This document shows, piece after piece, positions 9,985 through 18,200 of a stretch of 64,000 nucleotides of DNA (the stretch's first letter is position 1; each line of letters begins with the position of its first letter). The position numbers and the translations under genes were made by a program. The notes under the pieces are model-generated. The model was not told the DNA's origin. It did no database searches and worked only from the letters and a program-made list of their open reading frames with translations. The DNA comes from JBARDN01 sp963755705 (GTDB taxonomy: Bacteria > Desulfobacterota > Binatia > Binatales > Binataceae): positions 124,001-188,000 of the forward strand of contig CAVWKW010000002.1 in NCBI GenBank assembly GCA_963755705.1, written 5' to 3'.

Positions 9985-10833
9985 CTACTTCCATGCCGTC
10001 AGATCGCGATCAATAAGCTTTTCGAGAGCGTCGATCTCAGTTCGTAGCTCGTCGATCAGCCTATTCGCAGTGTCGCGTGCTACCGGGGGGTATTTTTCGC
10101 CGCGCCCGCGGCAGTATTCAAAAAATCCGGCCCGGTCTATAAGGTCGATCGAACGGTAATACTCGTTGTTCTGAAGTGTCAGCCTGATTTTCAACGCCAA
10201 GCGGGCAAGAAAGGGACTCTTTGGCGGGGAATCAAACGAATTGATGGTCATTTTGTCGAGTGTGACCGGCCGAACAGGCGGCACCCCGATGAAGTCACAG
10301 ATCCGGGCAAGGTATTTTTCTTCGTCGGCCCGCAGATCGTCATAGAGACAGACCAGCACCCGATCTTTTCCGAAACGCTTCTGCCAGTCGATCAGATGCG
10401 AGGCATATCTGCTGCCGTCGATGATCGCCGGATTCAAAATCAAGGCCTGTTCGAAGGTTACATCCCCCAGGTATGCGGCATGGCGCAACATCTTGTATTG
10501 CGAATAGGCCCGTTCCACCGGGTGGCGCAGCGTAACAATTATTTTGCAGCGCGGAATATCACCGGCAATTCGCTCGAGGACATCGCCACGCTGAAAATAG
10601 GTGGGGCAAAATTCGCCAATCGGCCGATCACTCGGACAGTTGCGAAAATAACTCGCATACCAGGCTATTCCACGATCGTAATACCAGTCGAAAAATCGGC
10701 TCTCCTTGCTTAGCGGAAGTCCGACGTGGTCCTTCAATTCCTCGTGCAGCCAGGTTGTCGCCGTGCGAATTGGTCCGACTCCAATAAAATCCGGAAGCCG
10801 CAAACAGTTCCTCTTCTCCCGCGACGACTTCAT
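9985..10833 (-). CDS. PAPS-dependent sulfotransferase
   Basis: This is a single-domain sulfotransferase of about 282 residues. GVGPIRTATTWLHEEL near the N-terminus is the 5'-phosphosulfate loop. RHPVERAYSQYKMLR is the 3'-phosphate binding segment, with the expected Arg and Ser. The family moves sulfate from PAPS to a hydroxyl. In curacin-like pathways a sulfotransferase instead helps release the chain as a terminal alkene, but there it is fused beside a special thioesterase, which is not the case here. I choose ATG at 10833 (preceded by GAGAG) over the TTG at 10854. The gene lies 46 bases downstream of the phosphopantetheinyl transferase stop in the same direction and converges with the JmjC-like gene. 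A sulfated product is the simplest reading. Confidence 0.88.
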   Translation of the reverse strand: MKSSREKRNCLRLPDFIGVGPIRTATTWLHEELKDHVGLPLSKESRFFDWYYDRGIAWYASYFRNCPSDRPIGEFCPTYFQRGDVLERIAGDIPRCKIIVTLRHPVERAYSQYKMLRHAAYLGDVTFEQALILNPAIIDGSRYASHLIDWQKRFGKDRVLVCLYDDLRADEEKYLARICDFIGVPPVRPVTLDKMTINSFDSPPKSPFLARLALKIRLTLQNNEYYRSIDLIDRAGFFEYCRGRGEKYPPVARDTANRLIDELRTEIDALEKLIDRDLTAWK

Positions 10834-10879
10834 AAGCTCTCTATCGAGGATCAAACGTGATCACGATTCGTTACGATGC

Positions 10880-11647
10880 TCACGGAGCGACAGCGATTCC
10901 GTCACGCCAATCCCACCACGATATTTGGCCGTAACCTGTATCCGTAGCGATCGCTGCTATATGGCCAGGTTGCGGCTCGAACTGGCAAAAGGTCCAGCCG
11001 ATCCTCCGTCCAGAATCTGTGGAACCTGCATCGTCATATGAATTCCGTTCCACGGAGACCACTTCGAACTCGTTCAAGGGCATCGAAAGGCCCGTGCCCA
11101 GAGCCTTGAGGTATGCTTCTTTGCGAGTCCAGATCTCAAAAAATCGTCGGCATTGTTGCTCGTCGGAAAGCGTCGTGATCGACTTTATCTCTTCAGGTGC
11201 GAAGAACTCCCGCGCTATTTGAAGATACTCGACGCGCCGATCCAACTGTTCAACGTCAACACCTATCTGATGGTTACGGCGGAAGGCGTAAAGCACTGTT
11301 TCCCCAGTATGTGAAAGATTGAAGGAAAGCGACTCGTCTCGACCATCGCTCTTGATCCACGGCTTTCCGTTGGAACCATATGAGAATTCCAGATTCGCAG
11401 GAGGTAGTCGCAGATACGCGCCAACGATCGACCGCAGAATCCCGCGCGCTGCTGTGAATCGGCGGCGATCATTCGCGAAATGAAATCGGTTCGCCCTGGT
11501 GCGCTCGTCTTCCGAGAGCAATGCTTCCAGAGATCCTACCGTTTTGTCGTCAAGCTCTAAATTCGCGCGCCAGATATGGATCATTTCCAGGCCGAGCTGT
11601 GGCGATGCCCCAGAGTCAATCCAAGTCGGTGGCTCGCACGAATTCAT
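10880..11647 (-). CDS. Sfp-type 4'-phosphopantetheinyl transferase
   Basis: This enzyme moves phosphopantetheine from CoA onto the conserved Ser of carrier domains and so activates the ACP and PCP domains of this cluster. The two family signatures are clear: IGVDVEQLDRR (Mg-binding Asp and following acid) and FFEIWTRKEAYLKALG. The length of about 255 residues is that of Sfp/EntD-type enzymes rather than the short AcpS type. ATG at 11647 is preferred to a TTG at 11662. It lies between the TIGR04325-like methyltransferase and the sulfotransferase in one direction, with gaps of about 30 and 45 bases, so it is probably co-transcribed. Confidence 0.95.
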   Translation of the reverse strand: MNSCEPPTWIDSGASPQLGLEMIHIWRANLELDDKTVGSLEALLSEDERTRANRFHFANDRRRFTAARGILRSIVGAYLRLPPANLEFSYGSNGKPWIKSDGRDESLSFNLSHTGETVLYAFRRNHQIGVDVEQLDRRVEYLQIAREFFAPEEIKSITTLSDEQQCRRFFEIWTRKEAYLKALGTGLSMPLNEFEVVSVERNSYDDAGSTDSGRRIGWTFCQFEPQPGHIAAIATDTGYGQISWWDWRDGIAVAP

Positions 11648-11674
11648 CTTTCTTGAAATCAACGCGTTGGAGTC

Positions 11675-12559
11675 TCACGACAATTCAGAAGACGGCCGCA
11701 AGCCGGAGATAGCCGAGTTCGTACCTTCCAATCGAAAATACATTCCCGAATAGGCCTTGATTGTGTGGTCCGGATGAAACGGGATAACGCAAGAGAACTC
11801 AGGCGTTTCCCAGCTATCGATCAAAGAATAGCCCAATGCGTTGAAGGCCGCGACGAACGCGCTCCGATCGTATATACGATAGACGCAACTCGCAGGACCG
11901 AAATTATGCAGCGTTGCGAATGAAGGTCCATTATTCAATGGCGTTCGATTGATCAGAATATGGAGCGGTTTCGACGGCAGACGCGATAACGAGCTCCACA
12001 GGGGAACCTCGAGAAACTGGATTGAACCGGATGCCAGCAAAACATCCGCACCCGACGCCTCTTCGACCTCGGTGGTAAAATACAAACCCTGCGCATTCTT
12101 TTGTTCCGCTAATTCCCGTCCCCAACGCACGGTCGCAGCGACCTCACAGATCCGCCAGGCTAATCCATCCGGATAGGTAAGATATTTTTTGAACGAGAAG
12201 AACGAAATACCGACATTTCCTCCAAGGTCAAACACGGTGCCATTCGCCTTCAAAAGTACCGAAAGCCAATAGATTACAGGATAGTCACTGGGCCAGATAT
12301 GATTGATTTCGGACGTATGGCGGTCCGCGGCCTCGGGATGGTCGTGACCTCTTCGAATGCCGAGCGCAATCGCGCTTTCAGCTGCCTCAAAACTATCATA
12401 AACCCCGGCGAACATTCTGGCCTTGGACGTCTCGCGCGCAAAGTGCTGTTCGTATTCAAATCGATGCCATGCACGCAGCGGCGGCAGCTTTTCCTCAAGC
12501 GTATCGATTAGCGAGCGGACCGCGCGCGATTGAAGAAGCGTGCTTGCGAACTTTGCCAT
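11675..12559 (-). CDS. Putative methyltransferase, TIGR04325 (LIC12133) type
   Basis: This is a protein of about 294 residues. It shows the pattern I associate with the TIGR04325 family: an N-terminal FAGVYDSFEAA, then YPVIYWL, then the nucleotide-like loop VFDLGGNVGISFFSF, then WRICEVAATVRWG. The fold is that of an S-adenosylmethionine methyltransferase, but the family's substrate is not established to my knowledge. Members usually sit in surface-polysaccharide or secondary-metabolite loci. A TTG at 12583 would overlap the NRPS gene by 17 bases; the ATG at 12559 avoids overlap and is chosen, although no strong ribosome binding site is seen. By position it is a tailoring or O-methylation candidate. 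Identification as a methyltransferase is good, the target unknown. Confidence 0.75.
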   Translation of the reverse strand: MAKFASTLLQSRAVRSLIDTLEEKLPPLRAWHRFEYEQHFARETSKARMFAGVYDSFEAAESAIALGIRRGHDHPEAADRHTSEINHIWPSDYPVIYWLSVLLKANGTVFDLGGNVGISFFSFKKYLTYPDGLAWRICEVAATVRWGRELAEQKNAQGLYFTTEVEEASGADVLLASGSIQFLEVPLWSSLSRLPSKPLHILINRTPLNNGPSFATLHNFGPASCVYRIYDRSAFVAAFNALGYSLIDSWETPEFSCVIPFHPDHTIKAYSGMYFRLEGTNSAISGLRPSSELS

Positions 12560-12566
12560 TACGTTG

Positions 12567-15500
12567 TTATCGGAGCTGCGCAAACTGAGGTGATGGACTG
12601 ATGGTTGGTACGGCCTTAGTACCTAAATCCCCGTTCCGGTCAGATGCTAATACTGTAACTTTACGAGAGCGCTGGCCTTCGATGCAGTCCTCGAGTTCCT
12701 GGGCGAGCGATCGTGCATTGGCGCCGGAAGTCATGTTGTCATGGTCTCCGGGAACCTCATGAACCTCTACGCCTTCCGAAGCAAGTCCACCCCAGCCGAG
12801 CTGATAGTCCTCGGTACCGATTGGAGTTTGAGGATGCGTTCGTAAAAGCGTCAGATGCCCGGAATATACCTGCGGTTCGTAATGCGCGGCTGCGAAAGCA
12901 TTAATATCAAGCATCGTACCGATATGCTGCGGCACGGCACGCCCAAAACTTCGGTAGAGCTCGTATACAACTTTGATCAATCGCCTTCTAAACGCCGTAC
13001 GTGCATATTCCCATCGCCCAGGCCCGCGCACGAGCTTTGTTAGACGCTCACGGTAGCGGCTAGTCTTCTGGTGCGAATCCATCGCTTTGACTGATTGCCA
13101 TTGGTAATGCCACTCGGGAGAATCCAGTAGCGCCAACAACCCGATCGTATCTCCGTGCTGCGCCAGTTGTCGGCCCATTTCGAAAGTGACCAGGCCACCA
13201 AATGAGTAGCCGGCCAGATAGTAAGGACCCGCGGGCTGTTTTGTTTTAATTTCCCGAATGTAGTGGGCCGCCATTTCTTCCAGGCGCGTCAGATACGGTC
13301 CCGATCCGTTCAAACCCGGTGGTTGCAAGGCATAGAAAGGTCGATCGGGGTGAAGATGTCTTGCCATTTCGTTAAAGCGGATGACATTTCCTCCCAAACC
13401 CGAGACAATGAATAGGGGTGGCAAGGAACCCGCCGGCCGGATCGCAACCAGCGACGACGACGACGGCCGCCATCCCTGTTGACGCAAGATCTCTGCTAAG
13501 TGCTCGATCGTGGGCGCTTCAAACAGGACCGACAGTGGAAGCCGTGTAGCCCAAATAGCATTGATTTTCGAAAACAGCCGCATCGCTAGCAACGAGTGGC
13601 CGCAAAGCTCGAAAAAACTGTCCGTGATGCCTATCGGATGAACCCCGAGAAGCTCTTCCCAAACCGCAACGAGCTGAGATTCAAGCTCATCTCGCGGTGC
13701 AATCACAGAGCGGTTATGTTTCGGCCGATCTGCTCCGACCGGCGGAAGCGATGCCAGCTCGGCATGCCCATTGTGGTTGAGCACCAGCCGATCCAGCGCA
13801 ACGATCTCTGCCACGTGAGGATGCCCCGGGAAGGCCTTTTTAACCAGGCTCCGTAGTCGTTGCTCGAGATCTGAATCGCGCAACGGATTTGCCCCCGTGG
13901 CCATCCCGGATTCAAGTTCTACGTACACAATAGCCTGTTGGTCCCTGCCGAGAGGCGGGGTCGAAATTGCGAGCGCTTCCTTCACGGCGAGATCTTGCGT
14001 CAGTGCCGCTTCGAGTTCGCCGAGGTGCAGTCGATATCCTCCGAGATTCAGATGACGGCTCGGTGGGCCCAGGAACTCGATCCGTCCATCGGGTAGATAT
14101 CGACCCAGATCGCCCGTTCTGAACAGTCGTCCCGCACCTGCCGGGACAGGCTGGAGGTTTGCTGCTGTAAGCTCGGGCTCGTTTAGATAACCGCATCCGA
14201 TCGCCGAGCTTTCCACACAGATCTCACCGGTCGCTCCAATCGGAACAGGTTGCAGATGCCTGTCCAGCAGACGAATCGTAGCCCCAGCGGATGCAATTCC
14301 GAGTGATACGACCGGCTCGATCGCCGAGGAGCGCTCGCCGGCAGCCAATTCATAGACCGCGACGTTAGATCCAACTTCTGCCGTGCCATACGTCGAGATG
14401 CAGCGAACTCGATCCTCCGTCAGTCGCCGAAAAGCCGCGACCGCTGCCGCGGCCGGTCTGTCTCCATGGACCACCACCAACCGTATCGGAGCTGAAAACA
14501 CCGACGGGCTATCCGCACCGCGCAAACTCAGTCGCTGCCATATCCGGGTAGGCAGGACCAGAGCAGTGCATCTTTCCTCTTTGACAAACCGAACAAGGTT
14601 CGCATCTGATTCGAATATCCGCTCAGGAACGACCGTGATCGCGCTTCCACGAATCAAGCTCGCGAACATCGCGTCGTTAGCAGCCCCGGAATCTACTATC
14701 GCGACTCGATCTTCGTCGGAAAGATTGTAGCTCTCTGCTACCGCCAGGGCCCTGATACTCAAGGCCGAGTGCGTCAGCAGCACCGGCTTCGGCCCACCGC
14801 TTGAGCCGGAGGTGAACTGGACACAGGCGAGAGTATTAGCGCCAGGTTTGCTGAACGGCACCGACGACGTAACGCCTTCGCCGCCGCGCTCCTCGTCGAG
14901 ACTGACGAATGTCAGGTCGTCATTCAGAAAAGATTTTCGCAGGCGATCATTAGTCGCTACAGTCTTCATACCTCCGGTGGCAAGTTGTCGCAGGAAACGA
15001 TCCTTTATCAATGGCGGAGAAATCCATGCGAAAGTTGCTTTGGCTTTGAGCGCAGCCACGGCGCCAACCACCATTTCTGAAGTAACATCAGTGCATATGC
15101 CAATTATTCGGTCGGATCCAAGTTCTAACTTGGATAGGCGCTCCGCGAGATTGTTGGACAGAATCTCAAGCTCTCGATAGCTGAGCCCGCCGCTTTCTCC
15201 GAAAACCGCGATCGCGTTGGGCGTCCGCTGCGTCCGGTCCAAAAATAACTCGAGAACTGAAATCGTGTTTGAACTCTCGTCCGCGACGGTTCGACCGGCT
15301 GCGGCGATGATCTGCGCTTCCGCGGTACCCAGTAGTGGAATCTCCGCGATTCGTAATTCCGGGCGCTCGACAACAGCTTCGACGATAGATTGAAAATGAC
15401 TCAACATCCGCTGTGCGGTGCTGGCATCAAACATTTCGGAATTATATTCGAGCCGAGCGATGATTTCGTCGCCACGCTCCAAGGTCGCCAAATGTAGATC

Positions 15501-18200
15501 GAATGCCGTCCCCGGGCTCTCCCACGCAAACGGTATCCACGACAGGTTCGCAGTTCGCAGCGGCTGCAGGAACGCCACTTGATGCAGAAAATAAACCTGG
15601 AACAGTGGATTTCGGCCCTGGACCTGTTCCACTTGAAGCTCATTTGCCAAACGGCCAAAAGGCAAGTCCTTGTGCGAAAGCGCCTCCACGGTCGCCTCGC
15701 GCACACGATGCGCCAACTCACGGAACGTCGGCTCGTCGGTTAGTTCGATTCGCAGGCTGATGGGAAATGAAAACGGTCCCACGATGCTTTCAGTTTCCGG
15801 CGTCCGCCCGGCAACCGGCGAGCCCACGAGAATATCCTCCTGGCCGCTATACCGGTTTAGCATGACGTCAAAAACGGAAAGGAACAGCATGAACATCGTG
15901 ATCTCTTCCCGCCGGCAGAACTCTTTCAGGCTCGCAGCGAATTCGGCAGATAGCGTCATCGTCTCGGCTGACCCGGCCGACACCAGTCCGGTTTGCCGTG
16001 GTCGATCGGAAGGAAGATCAAGTAGCGGCAGCTTCCCTTGTAATTTTTCCTTCCAGTACGACAGGTCTTCTTCAAATACCGCGCCCTTCAGCCATTCGTG
16101 TTGCCAATGAGCAAAATCCCCATAGTCAATGCGAATATCCTCGAGCGGCGAACCGCGACCTTGCGAATATGCTTCGTATAATTCGGCCAACTCGCGAACT
16201 ATGATGCCGTTTGACCATCCGTCGCAAATAATATGCGGCATCGTGAGCATAAGAACGTGATCGTCCGTATCCAATCGAATCAGTCCAGTGCGAAAGAGCG
16301 CTCCGGTCGAAAGATTAAACGGAGCTAAAGCCTCGGCATGTATAAGCTTCTGCGCCGCATCTTCGCGCGTACATTCCGGAACCTCCCGAAGGTCGGCTAT
16401 ATTCAAACTCAAGTCCATAGTTTGGTGAATAATCTGCACCGCCTGCCCATCGACGACAGAGAATGTCGTTCGTAACATTTCGTGTCGCCGGCTGAGCTCG
16501 CTCAGGCTTCGTCTGAGTATGACGTCATCAAGCTTCCCGTGGAGACGCAGCGCCGCCGCCATATTCAGCGTCGGGTTACCGGGCATTAGTTGATCGAGCA
16601 GCCAAAAGCGCTGCTGGTTTATTGTTATCGGAATGGCGTAGGTTTCAGATGGGGACGACTCCGCCGAGAAAGCATTCGTCAACGCCGCGCCGCGAGACAC
16701 TGTGACTACTTCGGATTCTGATGCGGTCGCTCCGGGGACCTCCGGATTATCCACAGTTATCACATCGATCGCGGGCTGCAGATTGATAGCCAATCCGGAT
16801 TTCGCCGGGACAGACGACGTGTAGATTTCCGAAATTCTCCGCAGCGGGTTTATTGCAACCTGTTCGAGCGTTATGCGATAGCTATCCAGCAGCCGCCGGA
16901 CCGTATCAGGATTGTAAAGGTCGCTATTGTATTCGCACGAAAGCCGCCAACCTTCCGTGCGCATCACCAAAAATACATTCAACTCATAAGGTGCGCCCTG
17001 CGACTTTGAAGGTATCGTCGTCAGTGTGATTCCAGAAAACTCCACCGGTTTCACAGCGTCGCGCTGGCAGATGAAATTCAGCGGACACAGCGCGTGATGG
17101 CTGGGATAGACCTCTGGCTGAATTTCTCTGAGTAACTGCTCGAAACGCAAATTCTGGTTCGCCAGCGATGCGGTTGCGGTGTCTCTTACCCGGTGCAGCA
17201 ACGCGAGAAAACTCGGATCGCCGGAGACATCCATTCGCAGAATAATTGTGTCAATGAACAGTCCGACCAGAGGCTCGACCTCGAGGCTGTCGCGGCCTGC
17301 AACCTGTGTTGCCACGCCGAACCTTGATTGGCCCGTTTGATGACACAATGCGAGCGCGAGCGCAGCCAGAGTAATCTGGAAATACGTAGCGCCTTCTTGA
17401 CTGGCTATTTCTTCCAGTGAGTTGGTAAGTTCGACCGGAAGCAGCTCGGAGACTATTTCGGAGTTGTAGGTCGGATTCGCCGATCTGGGATGGTCAGTTG
17501 GCAACTGCGCCACTGGGAGCCGCGCCAGTTGGTCTTTCCAATAAACAAGCTCGTCTTGTACCTGCGGATCCTGCAGGCGGTTCTGCTGCCATATTGCATA
17601 GTCTCCGTATTGAATCGCCAGCGGAGCCATTCGGGGTTCGAGGCCGCGGCAATATGCTGTGTAAAGCTCTCCGAGTTCTTTCGCGACGACGCCGATCGAC
17701 CAATAATCCGCAATCGCTTGATGAGTCGTCACGGTCATTACGTAATCTTTGTCATCGACCCGGAGAAGACGAACCCGCAGCAAAGGCCCGGAGGTCAAAT
17801 CGAAGCGCTGGTGTGCTTCCGCGAGACAGAAGCTATCCATTGCCCCGACGCGGTCCGCTTCTGGCAGCTCTCGAAGGTCCTCCACCGGCAGCACCAGCGG
17901 CATCGAAGGAGCAATGACCTGAGAGACACGGCCGTCGACTATAGTCAGATTGGTGCGTAGCACCTCGTGACGCCGGACAATTTCTTGAATGGATCGTTCC
18001 AGTATTCCCGGATCAACCGCGCCCCGAAGAGCGAAGCGCACGGCGAGGTTCCAGGCCGGATTACCCGGGTCGAGATGGTCCAAAGCCCAGAAGCGGTCCT
18101 GCGCGAGCGACGCTGGCAGCACGTAAGTGTCTCCGACGCGATCGGCAGAGACTGCGACGCTATCCATCAGTCCATACTCTGTTCGAACCGGCGCACTCAT
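12567..18200 (-). CDS. NRPS C-C-A-PCP-TE with degenerate first C and A domains
   Basis: This is a termination module of about 1,877 residues. C1 (about 25-450) carries HQAIADYW where HHxxxDG is expected, so the catalytic second His is Gln. C2 (about 540-960) has PHIICDGW and keeps the catalytic His. The A domain (about 985-1485) keeps a TSGSSGGPKPV loop and FRTGD but has lost the substrate-anchoring Asp (Gly at that position, about 1175). It also lacks the A10 Lys: NHNGHAEL stands in place of NGKxDR (about 1478). The PCP site is FELCGHSLLA (about 1536). The thioesterase has GYSFGG (about 1667) and GDHDNM (about 1820), both intact. The ATG overlaps the upstream stop by one base (TGATG), implying translational coupling. 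The protein probably condenses and releases the chain. How its PCP is loaded is unclear; loading in trans or direct transfer by C2 are possible. Confidence 0.92.
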   Translation of the reverse strand: MSAPVRTEYGLMDSVAVSADRVGDTYVLPASLAQDRFWALDHLDPGNPAWNLAVRFALRGAVDPGILERSIQEIVRRHEVLRTNLTIVDGRVSQVIAPSMPLVLPVEDLRELPEADRVGAMDSFCLAEAHQRFDLTSGPLLRVRLLRVDDKDYVMTVTTHQAIADYWSIGVVAKELGELYTAYCRGLEPRMAPLAIQYGDYAIWQQNRLQDPQVQDELVYWKDQLARLPVAQLPTDHPRSANPTYNSEIVSELLPVELTNSLEEIASQEGATYFQITLAALALALCHQTGQSRFGVATQVAGRDSLEVEPLVGLFIDTIILRMDVSGDPSFLALLHRVRDTATASLANQNLRFEQLLREIQPEVYPSHHALCPLNFICQRDAVKPVEFSGITLTTIPSKSQGAPYELNVFLVMRTEGWRLSCEYNSDLYNPDTVRRLLDSYRITLEQVAINPLRRISEIYTSSVPAKSGLAINLQPAIDVITVDNPEVPGATASESEVVTVSRGAALTNAFSAESSPSETYAIPITINQQRFWLLDQLMPGNPTLNMAAALRLHGKLDDVILRRSLSELSRRHEMLRTTFSVVDGQAVQIIHQTMDLSLNIADLREVPECTREDAAQKLIHAEALAPFNLSTGALFRTGLIRLDTDDHVLMLTMPHIICDGWSNGIIVRELAELYEAYSQGRGSPLEDIRIDYGDFAHWQHEWLKGAVFEEDLSYWKEKLQGKLPLLDLPSDRPRQTGLVSAGSAETMTLSAEFAASLKEFCRREEITMFMLFLSVFDVMLNRYSGQEDILVGSPVAGRTPETESIVGPFSFPISLRIELTDEPTFRELAHRVREATVEALSHKDLPFGRLANELQVEQVQGRNPLFQVYFLHQVAFLQPLRTANLSWIPFAWESPGTAFDLHLATLERGDEIIARLEYNSEMFDASTAQRMLSHFQSIVEAVVERPELRIAEIPLLGTAEAQIIAAAGRTVADESSNTISVLELFLDRTQRTPNAIAVFGESGGLSYRELEILSNNLAERLSKLELGSDRIIGICTDVTSEMVVGAVAALKAKATFAWISPPLIKDRFLRQLATGGMKTVATNDRLRKSFLNDDLTFVSLDEERGGEGVTSSVPFSKPGANTLACVQFTSGSSGGPKPVLLTHSALSIRALAVAESYNLSDEDRVAIVDSGAANDAMFASLIRGSAITVVPERIFESDANLVRFVKEERCTALVLPTRIWQRLSLRGADSPSVFSAPIRLVVVHGDRPAAAAVAAFRRLTEDRVRCISTYGTAEVGSNVAVYELAAGERSSAIEPVVSLGIASAGATIRLLDRHLQPVPIGATGEICVESSAIGCGYLNEPELTAANLQPVPAGAGRLFRTGDLGRYLPDGRIEFLGPPSRHLNLGGYRLHLGELEAALTQDLAVKEALAISTPPLGRDQQAIVYVELESGMATGANPLRDSDLEQRLRSLVKKAFPGHPHVAEIVALDRLVLNHNGHAELASLPPVGADRPKHNRSVIAPRDELESQLVAVWEELLGVHPIGITDSFFELCGHSLLAMRLFSKINAIWATRLPLSVLFEAPTIEHLAEILRQQGWRPSSSSLVAIRPAGSLPPLFIVSGLGGNVIRFNEMARHLHPDRPFYALQPPGLNGSGPYLTRLEEMAAHYIREIKTKQPAGPYYLAGYSFGGLVTFEMGRQLAQHGDTIGLLALLDSPEWHYQWQSVKAMDSHQKTSRYRERLTKLVRGPGRWEYARTAFRRRLIKVVYELYRSFGRAVPQHIGTMLDINAFAAAHYEPQVYSGHLTLLRTHPQTPIGTEDYQLGWGGLASEGVEVHEVPGDHDNMTSGANARSLAQELEDCIEGQRSRKVTVLASDRNGDLGTKAVPTISPSPQFAQLR

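Noticed and set aside
9985..10833. Curacin-type sulfotransferase for terminal alkene formation
   Set aside because: That chemistry needs a fused sulfotransferase-thioesterase arrangement at the chain end; here the enzyme is free-standing and the TE is a normal type I.
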